Part shown: piece after piece, positions 1-5,034 of the stretch | How positions within the stretch are numbered: position 1 is the first letter of the stretch | Layout: every line of letters starts with the position of its first letter | Notes under the pieces: model-generated | Databases searched by the model: none | What the model saw: only the letters and a program-made list of their open reading frames with translations | What the model was told of the DNA's origin: nothing | NCBI GenBank assembly: GCA_944385195.1 | Contig: CALWWH010000177.1 | Span: forward strand, 1-5,868 | Reading direction: 5' to 3' | Source: an uncultured Oscillospiraceae bacterium | GTDB taxonomy: Bacteria; Bacillota; Clostridia; Oscillospirales; Oscillospiraceae | DNA length: 5,868 nt | Made by a program: the position numbers and the translations under genes

Positions 1-15
1 ATGGAGGGAAAGTCC

Positions 16-44
16 TTGACAAATTGCGCAGGGCGTGTTATGAT
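16..44 (+). promoter_or_regulatory. Sigma-A type promoter of the tRNA gene
   Basis: A perfect -35 box TTGACA (16-21) is followed by a 17-base spacer and the -10 box TATGAT (39-44), which has one mismatch to TATAAT. Transcription should start near 51, leaving a leader of only about six bases before the tRNA at 57. The segment between the -10 box and the likely start is AT-rich, so it does not resemble the GC-rich discriminator of strongly stringent-controlled promoters. This is the best promoter in the window. Confidence 0.9.
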
Positions 45-56
45 ATCAAGGCAATC

Positions 57-132
57 GGGGGTATAGCTCAGCTGGGAGAGGGCTTGAATGGCATTCAAGA
101 CGTCAGCGCTTCGATCCCGCTTATCTCCACCA
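57..132 (+). tRNA. tRNA-Ala (anticodon GGC) with three aberrant core bases
   Basis: This is a 76-base cloverleaf with encoded CCA (130-132). The acceptor stem 57-63/122-128 carries the G3:U70 alanyl-tRNA synthetase identity pair (59 and 126) and A73. The anticodon arm 83-99 has loop ATGGCAT, so the anticodon is GGC (90-92), reading GCC. The D loop keeps GG (74-75) and the T loop is TTCGATC (110-116). Compared from memory with E. coli tRNA-Ala(GGC), three bases are changed by G/C transversion. Position 25 is G instead of C (81), so G10-C25 is lost. Position 45 is C instead of G (101). Position 53 is C instead of G (109), which faces C61 and breaks the nearly universal G53-C61 pair. The remaining conserved bases are intact. 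Promoter and terminator are in place, so it should be transcribed. It may be a poor elongator, a specialised tRNA, an early pseudogene or a sequencing artefact. Confidence 0.88.
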
Positions 133-168
133 AAAAGACCGTCTTCACAGAAGACGGTCTTTTGTTAT
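133..168 (+). terminator. Intrinsic terminator of the tRNA unit
   Basis: There is a perfect 14-bp inverted repeat, 133-146 with 150-163, around a 3-base loop ACA. The arms contain GACCGTCTTC and GAAGACGGTC. The right arm runs into a T-rich tail, TTTTGTTAT (160-168). The hairpin starts directly after the encoded CCA, leaving essentially no trailer between mature tRNA and terminator stem. Because the A-run on the left arm mirrors the T-run, it could also act on the minus strand. Confidence 0.92.
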
Positions 169-180
169 CTCAACATCAAA

Positions 181-187
181 AGGGGAG
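181..187 (+). promoter_or_regulatory. Ribosome binding site that sets the sbcD start
   Basis: AGGGGAG lies 7 bases before the ATG at 195. The same frame stays open upstream to a possible start at 24, but that extension would run through the tRNA and its terminator. This site therefore decides the start. Confidence 0.88.
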
Positions 188-194
188 CAAACAG

Positions 195-1310
195 ATGAAG
201 CTGATGCACTTGTCAGATCTGCATCTGGGGAAGCGGGTCAACAGCTACTCCATGCTGCCGGATCAGGCATACATATTGGACCGCATCCTGGAGATTGCAG
301 ACGCGGAGCGGCCGGATGGCGTGCTGATTGCCGGGGATGTCTATGATAAATCCGTTGCACCGGCGGAGGCGGTGGAGCTTTTTGATGCGTTCCTGGTGGA
401 GTTGTCCCGACGGAAGCTGCATGTCTTCGTCTCCAGCGGCAACCACGACAGTCCGGAGCGTCTGGCCTTTGGCAGCCGGCTCATGGATGCCAGCGGAATT
501 CACCTGTCCCCGGTCTATGACGGCAGCTGCCGCTGTGTGACACTGCGCGATGCCCTCGGCCCGGTCGATATTTATATGCTTCCCTTTATCAAACCTGCGG
601 CGGTGCGGCGCTTTTTCCCGGACAAGGAGATCGTCAGCTATACGGATGCCGTAGCTGCCGCCATTGGCGCTATGGAAGTGGACCGGTCCCGCCGCAACGT
701 GCTCCTGGCACATCAATTTGTCACCGGTGCGGACACCTGTGAGTCTGAGGAGCTCTCTGTGGGGGGCGTTGAGAATGTGGACGCCGCCGTCTTTGCCCCC
801 TTTGACTATGTGGCCCTGGGCCATCTACACGGTCCGCAGAATGTGGGAAGCCAGCGCATCCGCTACTGCGGCACGCCGCTGAAGTACTCCTTCTCTGAGC
901 GTCTGCATCAGAAATCTGTCACCATTGTAGAGCTGGAAGAGACGCTGACGCTCCGGACCGTGCCTCTGAGACCTCTGCGAGATATGATCGAGCTGCGGGG
1001 AACATATGCACAGCTGCTTAGCTGCGGCGAGTGCACGGACTATGTTCACGTCATTCTCACCGACGAGGAGGAGATCCCCGACGCAGTGGGCAAGCTGCGC
1101 CTGCTGCTTCCCAACCTGATGAAGCTGTCCTACGACAACACCCGTACCCGGAGCAGCCAGATTGTCACCGCCGACGCGGCGGTGAGAAAAAAACATCCAG
1201 TGGAGATCTTCGCAGACTTTTACCGGCAACAGAATGATCAGGATATGAATGAGGATCAGACGGCCTATCTCCGGGCGCTGATCGAAGCCATTTGGGAGGG
1301 TGCGCAATGA
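195..1310 (+). CDS. sbcD: SbcD, nuclease subunit of the SbcCD DNA repair complex
   Basis: 371 residues. SbcD is the Mre11-type metal-dependent nuclease of the SbcCD complex, which with SbcC cuts DNA hairpins and processes blocked double-strand ends in the cytoplasm. The calcineurin-like phosphoesterase motifs are all visible: DLH (D8, H10), GD (G47-D48), GNHD (82-85), the histidine of LLAHQ (H173) and GHLH (209-212). These residues bind two metal ions (Mn2+ in characterised homologues). A capping region follows (about 255-335). The final 35 or so residues match the position of the helical segment that docks on the SbcC coiled coils in known Mre11/Rad50 structures. The ATG at 195 follows a good ribosome site, and the protein opens MKLMHLSDLHLG as expected for the family. 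The end overlaps sbcC by 4 bases. No clear promoter lies in the 26 bases after the tRNA terminator, so expression may rely on readthrough or a weak local promoter. Confidence 0.96.
   Translation: MKLMHLSDLHLGKRVNSYSMLPDQAYILDRILEIADAERPDGVLIAGDVYDKSVAPAEAVELFDAFLVELSRRKLHVFVSSGNHDSPERLAFGSRLMDASGIHLSPVYDGSCRCVTLRDALGPVDIYMLPFIKPAAVRRFFPDKEIVSYTDAVAAAIGAMEVDRSRRNVLLAHQFVTGADTCESEELSVGGVENVDAAVFAPFDYVALGHLHGPQNVGSQRIRYCGTPLKYSFSERLHQKSVTIVELEETLTLRTVPLRPLRDMIELRGTYAQLLSCGECTDYVHVILTDEEEIPDAVGKLRLLLPNLMKLSYDNTRTRSSQIVTADAAVRKKHPVEIFADFYRQQNDQDMNEDQTAYLRALIEAIWEGAQ
1294..1300 (+). promoter_or_regulatory. Ribosome binding site of sbcC inside the end of sbcD
   Basis: GGGAGGG lies 6 bases before the ATG at 1307 and is itself coding sequence for the last residues of SbcD. 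The ATGA arrangement (sbcC start 1307-1309, sbcD stop 1308-1310) points to coupled translation, which suits subunits of one complex. It argues against an in-frame TTG at 1292, which would have no comparable site upstream. Confidence 0.87.
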
Positions 1311-4081
1311 GACCGCTGAAATTAAAACTCTCCGCCTTTGGACCCTATGCCGGCGTTACGGAAATCGACTTTGAAGCCCTCGGCAGTAGAGGCCTGTATT
1401 TGATCACTGGCGACACCGGTGCAGGCAAGACGACCATCTTCGACGCCATCGCCTATGCGCTCTTTGGAGAACCCAGCGGCGATACCCGTGTGGTATCGAT
1501 GCTCCGCTCCAAATACGCAGCAGAAGATACGCCTACGGAGGTGGCGTTGACGTTCCGCAGCGGCGGAAAAACCTATCAGATTCGCCGCAACCCGGGCGGA
1601 TACTTCCGCGCGTCCAAAAAAAGCGGCGGCGGCAAAACTGTGGAGGAAAGACAGTCTGCGGAGTTTATCTATCCAGATGGAAAAGTTGTCACTAAGCAGC
1701 GCGAGGTTCATGCGGCGGTGTATGCCATCCTTGGCATCGACCGGGATCAGTTCTCCCAGATCGCCATGATCGCCCAGGGAGACTTTCAAAAACTCCTCCT
1801 GTCCTCTACGGACGAGCGCAAGAAGATTTTGCGCCAGGTATTCAAGACCCAGCGCTTTGAGCTCCTGCAAGATAAGCTCAAAACCGACTATTCAGAGATG
1901 AAAGCGTCCTGCGATGCGGTGGAAAACAGCATCCGGCAGTATATCAGCGGCGTCATGCCGACGCAGGACGAAGCGCTCTGCGGGGAACTGGAGAAAGCGC
2001 AGACCGGACTTCTTTCTCTGACAGATACAGAAGAACTGATCGAAACCTTCCTTCATCAGGACAGGGAAGAGGAGCGCGTGTTGTCAGAATCCTTGACGAC
2101 CCTAGATGTGGACCTGGAGGCCGTCGCAGCGCAGCTCAGCAGGGCCCAAATGCAGGCGCAGCTGCGGGCTCAGTACGCTCAGACACTAAAAGATATGGAG
2201 GCCCAACAGGCGGCGCTGGCCGCAGCGACCCAAACACTGGAGACGGAGCGGGCAAAGATCCCTCAGACAGAGGCTGTGGCCGAAAAAATCGCTGCCATGG
2301 AGGCGCAGCTGCCTGAGTACGAAGCGCTGGAGACCCGCAGCGGGGAATTGCGCAGGGTGATAGCGCAGCTCGAGGCCGACCAGGAAGCCCTGCGCCAAAG
2401 GGAGGCCGCGTTCCAAACGACGGCCAAGCAGGAATCTTCACTGCACACAGAGCGAAACGACCTGGAAAATGCCGGAGCCAATCGCGAAAAACTTCTGGCG
2501 GAACAAGCCCAGAAGCTGCATCGTCGGGAGCAGCTCAGCGACCTGTCCGAGGACCTGCGCTCCTACCATAGCCTTGAGAAAGCTCTTACCGAGGCACAGC
2601 ATGCCTACTGCAAAGCGGCGGCGGAGGCAGACAGTGCGGTATCTGTCTACGAGCAAAAGCACCGTGCCTATCTCGACGAACAGGCGGGCGTTCTGGCACA
2701 GACGCTGAGCCAGGGGCAGCCCTGTCCGGTCTGCGGTTCGCTGAGCCATCCGCTCCCGGCAGTTCTTTCCAGCGGCGCACCGACCAAGACCCAGCTCGAT
2801 CAATATCAAAAAGAGGCTGACCGGAAGCAAAAAGAGGCCAATGCGGCCAGCGAGACGGCGGGAAAATTAAAAGGCCAGGCAGAGGAAAAGCACAGCCAGC
2901 TCTGCCGCGATCTTCGCGCACTGTTCGGGGACGAGGATGCTGTGGCGGCTGCTGGCCGGATCAATGCGGAATTGGCACAGCTTGATACCGAAATGGAAGC
3001 GCTGCGACAAGATATCGCAGCGGAGGACGAGAATCTCCGAAGAAAACAGACCCTGGACCAGCAGCTCTCGCAGTTAGAGGCGTCAAAAAATGAGCTGCAA
3101 GAACAAATCCATGCGCTGAAGACACTCATTGCTTCTTCTGAAGGAAAGCAGCAGACCCTGTCTGCGGATTTGGAAGTGCGCAGACAAAAGCTTCCCTATC
3201 CCAGCCGTGCGGAGGCGCAGGAAGCGGTTCAGGCCCTGCAGACACAGCGCCTGAACCTAATTGACGCGCTGGAACGCGCACAAAAGGCCCACGCAGACTG
3301 TGACAAGTTGTTCACTGGCCTGCAAAGCCGTGCAGAGCAGCTCCAGCAGCAGATCAACGGTCAAGAACAAGCGGATGACGTTCTGCTGCAGGCGCGGCGG
3401 GATACCCTGACCGCGGAGCGCAGAGAGCTCATGGCCCGGCAGAGGAGCATTCACACCCGCCTGGTCACCAATCAGACCGCTCTGGACCATATCCGGGCTA
3501 AGTCCGCCGAGGCACAGACGCTGCAGCAGCGGCGGCGCTGGCTCTCGACGCTCGCTGCCACAGCCAACGGAACGCTCAATGGCAAGGAGAAGATCATGCT
3601 GGAGACCTATATTCAGATGACCTACTTTGACCAGATTCTTGCCCGGGCGAACACGCGCCTGCGCATCATGTCTGGTGGTCAGTATGAACTCAAGCGGCGG
3701 CAGGGGGCGGATAATATGAAAAGTCAGACCGGCCTGGATCTGGACGTCATCGACTACTATAACGGCACCACCCGCGATGTACGCACGCTCTCCGGCGGCG
3801 AGAGCTTCAAGGCCTCTCTGGCGTTGGCGTTGGGCCTCTCTGACGAGATCCAGTCCTCCTCTGGCGGCATCAAGATCGACACCATGTTCGTCGATGAGGG
3901 CTTTGGATCGCTGGACGAGGAGTCCTTGCAGCAGGCGGTCCATGCCCTGACGGCCTTGACAGAAGGCGACCGCCTGGTTGGCATCATCTCCCATGTTTCT
4001 GAGCTGAAGGAGCGAATTGACAAACAGATTGTTGTCACAAAGAACAAGACCGGCGGCAGTTCGGTTCGGATTCAGATATAG
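1307..4081 (+). CDS. sbcC: SbcC, SMC/Rad50-like ATPase subunit of SbcCD
   Basis: 924 residues. SbcC is the Rad50-type ATPase that tethers DNA and controls the SbcD nuclease by ATP-driven opening and closing. The split ABC ATPase is complete. Walker A is GDTGAGKT (35-42, K41) and the Q-loop lies near AQGDF (156-160). The signature is LSGGES (828-833) and Walker B is TMFVDE (859-864, with D863 and catalytic E864). The D-loop is GSLDEESL (867-874) and the switch histidine is H896. Between the ATPase halves lie two long coiled-coil arms, about 190-470 and 480-750, rich in Q, E, A, L and R. They meet at the zinc hook C473-P-V-C476, which joins two SbcC molecules. E. coli SbcC is somewhat longer (about 1,048 residues), so the arms are modestly shorter here. 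I see no frameshift or missing motif. Confidence 0.97.
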   Translation: MRPLKLKLSAFGPYAGVTEIDFEALGSRGLYLITGDTGAGKTTIFDAIAYALFGEPSGDTRVVSMLRSKYAAEDTPTEVALTFRSGGKTYQIRRNPGGYFRASKKSGGGKTVEERQSAEFIYPDGKVVTKQREVHAAVYAILGIDRDQFSQIAMIAQGDFQKLLLSSTDERKKILRQVFKTQRFELLQDKLKTDYSEMKASCDAVENSIRQYISGVMPTQDEALCGELEKAQTGLLSLTDTEELIETFLHQDREEERVLSESLTTLDVDLEAVAAQLSRAQMQAQLRAQYAQTLKDMEAQQAALAAATQTLETERAKIPQTEAVAEKIAAMEAQLPEYEALETRSGELRRVIAQLEADQEALRQREAAFQTTAKQESSLHTERNDLENAGANREKLLAEQAQKLHRREQLSDLSEDLRSYHSLEKALTEAQHAYCKAAAEADSAVSVYEQKHRAYLDEQAGVLAQTLSQGQPCPVCGSLSHPLPAVLSSGAPTKTQLDQYQKEADRKQKEANAASETAGKLKGQAEEKHSQLCRDLRALFGDEDAVAAAGRINAELAQLDTEMEALRQDIAAEDENLRRKQTLDQQLSQLEASKNELQEQIHALKTLIASSEGKQQTLSADLEVRRQKLPYPSRAEAQEAVQALQTQRLNLIDALERAQKAHADCDKLFTGLQSRAEQLQQQINGQEQADDVLLQARRDTLTAERRELMARQRSIHTRLVTNQTALDHIRAKSAEAQTLQQRRRWLSTLAATANGTLNGKEKIMLETYIQMTYFDQILARANTRLRIMSGGQYELKRRQGADNMKSQTGLDLDVIDYYNGTTRDVRTLSGGESFKASLALALGLSDEIQSSSGGIKIDTMFVDEGFGSLDEESLQQAVHALTALTEGDRLVGIISHVSELKERIDKQIVVTKNKTGGSSVRIQI

Positions 4082-4127
4082 AGGGTCATCCTTTTTTAGC
4101 CAGAGGGCAGATTGGGTGGACCGTATA

Positions 4128-4184
4128 ATGAAGGCTGTCGGTGGGGGAGCCTGGGCGATTGGTAATCTCCTCTACGGAATATAG
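4128..4184 (+). CDS. Possible 18-residue hydrophobic small ORF, doubtful
   Basis: ATG at 4128 opens an 18-codon frame ending at TAG 4182-4184. The peptide reads MKAVGGGAWAIGNLLYGI and is mostly glycine and hydrophobic residues. A weak ribosome-site-like GGGTGG (4114-4119) sits 8 bases upstream. Against it, the start codon overlaps the TATAAT box at 4124-4129, so a transcript from that box could not encode it. Short open frames of this length are common by chance. I do not recognise the peptide. If real, it could be a small membrane peptide or a relic of a larger gene. Confidence 0.13.
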   Translation: MKAVGGGAWAIGNLLYGI

Positions 4185-4189
4185 AAAGC

Positions 4190-4237
4190 CTCTGTGTTGC
4201 GTTCGACGCACTCAAGGCGCTAAGAATGCGCGCAGAG
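4190..4237 (+). other. Possible three-way-junction RNA fold of unknown family
   Basis: Three helices can nest here. An outer stem pairs CTCTGT (4190-4195) with GCAGAG (4232-4237), including one G:U pair. An inner hairpin is TGCGT-TCG-ACGCA (4198-4210). A second inner hairpin pairs GCGC (4217-4220) with GCGC (4228-4231). The helices are compatible with one another. The pairing is seen directly; whether it is transcribed and folds this way is inference. Confidence 0.28.
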
Positions 4238-4250
4238 AACGGTAGGATCG

Positions 4251-4288
4251 AGTTTTCTAAACTGGAATAGCTGTAAGTTTAGAAAATT
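4251..4288. repeat. AT-rich inverted repeat (hairpin 1 of a tandem pair)
   Basis: A 13-bp inverted repeat pairs 4251-4263 (core TTTTCTAAACT) with 4276-4288 (core AGTTTAGAAAA), with one G:T pair, around a 12-base loop. It directly abuts the next hairpin, and both occupy 38 bases. The T-run is on the left arm and none follows the right arm, so it does not look like a terminator by itself. It could be part of an RNA structure or a protein-binding site. Confidence 0.55.
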
Positions 4289-4333
4289 ACCCCCAGTCTT
4301 TAAAGGAAACTTTAAAGATTGGGGGTATGTTTT
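4289..4333 (+). terminator. Long inverted repeat, candidate terminator after sbcC (hairpin 2)
   Basis: A 17-bp stem pairs 4289-4305 with 4310-4326, with one G:T pair, closed by a GAAA tetraloop (4306-4309). Five C:G pairs form the base and CTTTAAAG forms the top of each arm. ATGTTTT follows (4327-4333), a short and slightly offset T-run. This could end transcripts from sbcDC or from a small RNA in the spacer. It also covers the region where the -35 of the next promoter should be, so it could instead be an operator. Confidence 0.5.
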
Positions 4334-4334
4334 G

Positions 4335-4343
4335 TGCTATAAT
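4335..4343 (+). promoter_or_regulatory. Extended -10 promoter of the VanZ-like gene
   Basis: TGCTATAAT is a perfect -10 box (4338-4343) with the TG extension at 4335-4336. No good -35 is found at 17 bases upstream (AAGATT, 4315-4320), which an extended -10 can tolerate. Transcription would begin near 4350, giving a leader of about 18 bases that holds only the ribosome site. The upstream hairpins would then lie outside this mRNA. Confidence 0.7.
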
Positions 4344-4354
4344 CAGGGAAAACC

Positions 4355-4360
4355 GGGAGG
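4355..4360 (+). promoter_or_regulatory. Ribosome binding site that sets the VanZ-like gene start
   Basis: GGGAGG lies 7 bases before the ATG at 4368. It excludes an in-frame upstream start at the TTG at 4332, which would place the first codons across the -10 box. Confidence 0.85.
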
Positions 4361-4367
4361 GATCGAT

Positions 4368-4967
4368 ATGAAAGAGCTTTTGTTGGCACTCTATCAGTTT
4401 TTGGCTCCGTTTGTCCTTTTCTTGCCGCTGCTTCACCGTCGGGATCGACGCAGCCGCAGATGGCTGCTCCTATTCGCGGTCTATCTGGTGCTCGTCATCA
4501 ATATCACCGGTATGGTTACACTGTATGATGTGCTGTACTATGGCCTTCAGTGGCGGGACGTCAACCTGATTCCGTTTTCCAATGAAATCAAATCGATGAG
4601 TGATGTACTGATAAATGCGGTGCAGTACGGCCTGAATGTGACACTTTTTATCCCTTTGGGATTTATTTTACCTTCACTCTGCGAGAAATTCCGCAGCGTT
4701 GGCTGGACGGTGCTGGCAGGGGCTGCATTCTCCCTGCTCATTGAGCTCAGCCAGCTGTTCAATAGCCGCATCAGCGATGTAGACGATCTGCTGACCAATA
4801 CCCTGGGCGCAGTGATTGGGTATTTCCTATGGAAGCTGTTCCAAAAACGCCTGAAATGTGCCTCGTTACCGGCGTTCGTACCACTCTGCGGCGCTGCGAC
4901 ACTCTGCCTGAGCCGTTTTTTGCTCTACAACGAGATGGGTTTGGCGCGCATTCTGTATGGGTTTTGA
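4368..4967 (+). CDS. VanZ-family membrane protein
   Basis: 199 residues. The family hallmarks are clear: NVTLFIPLGFILP (90-102), then ELSQLFNSRISDVDDLLTNT (126-145) followed by LGAVIGY (146-152). The polar residues E126, Q129, R134, D137, D140 and N144 are typical of VanZ-like domains. Membrane segments are predicted at about 4-22, 32-52, 88-105, 110-130, 141-158 and 168-188. A strongly basic stretch, HRRDRRSRR (23-31), probably faces the cytoplasm. VanZ itself gives low-level teicoplanin resistance in the Tn1546 vanA cluster, but most chromosomal members have no assigned role. No vanHAX, vanRS or other envelope gene is nearby, so a resistance role should not be assumed. The gene has its own extended -10 promoter and appears monocistronic, ending convergently with the minus-strand gene. 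Confidence 0.9.
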   Translation: MKELLLALYQFLAPFVLFLPLLHRRDRRSRRWLLLFAVYLVLVINITGMVTLYDVLYYGLQWRDVNLIPFSNEIKSMSDVLINAVQYGLNVTLFIPLGFILPSLCEKFRSVGWTVLAGAAFSLLIELSQLFNSRISDVDDLLTNTLGAVIGYFLWKLFQKRLKCASLPAFVPLCGAATLCLSRFLLYNEMGLARILYGF

Positions 4968-5034
4968 TGTGTTTTGCTGCCACCGGTAGCCACTTTCGGC
5001 GTGGGCAGCGGTGCCGGCGCCCGGGCAGGGCGCA
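4968..5034. other. GC-rich convergent spacer with two hairpins
   Basis: The 67 bases between two converging stops hold an imperfect repeat, GCTGCCAC (4976-4983) with GTGGGCAGC (5001-5009, one bulged base). They also hold a perfect 6-bp hairpin, GCGCCC-GGGCA-GGGCGC (5017-5033), directly after the minus-strand stop. Neither is followed by a T-run on either strand, so they are weak terminator candidates at best. They could slow polymerase or act with Rho. Confidence 0.4.

Larger units (their letters stand above)
4082..4367. other. Structured non-coding spacer between sbcC and the VanZ-like gene
   Basis: This 286-base interval has no convincing long gene. It contains a T6 run (4092-4097), a TATAAT box (4124-4129) without a recognisable -35, an 18-codon possible ORF, a possible branched RNA fold, two adjacent inverted repeats and the promoter of the next gene. 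I compared it by eye with common riboswitch, 6S, SRP and tmRNA signatures and recognised none. Its sub-elements are listed separately. Confidence 0.7.

Noticed and set aside
105..132. tRNA 3' end as an attachment site of an integrated element
   Set aside because: No second copy of the tRNA 3' end and no integrase gene are present in the window.
24..194. N-terminal extension of sbcD to position 24
   Set aside because: The open frame would translate the tRNA and its terminator. The ATG at 195 has a good ribosome site and matches the family N-terminus.
213..824. 203-codon open frame on the minus strand
   Set aside because: It lies entirely antisense to the catalytic domain of sbcD, whose motifs are unmistakable. 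The product shows no domain and there is no promoter.
3257..3994. 245-codon open frame on the minus strand
   Set aside because: It is antisense to the conserved C-terminal ATPase part of sbcC and is explained by GC-rich codon structure.
4081..4097. Terminator directly after sbcC using the T6 run at 4092-4097
   Set aside because: Only a 3-bp stem (AGG with CCT) or a 4-bp stem with a wide loop precedes the T-run, too weak to call.
4109..4343. AGATTGGG occurring at 4109-4116 and 4316-4323, each upstream of a TATAAT
   Set aside because: The distances to TATAAT differ (7 and 14 bases between), so it does not behave like a shared promoter element.
4976..5033. Bidirectional terminator between the convergent genes
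   Set aside because: The hairpins are real but there is no T-run after them on either strand.
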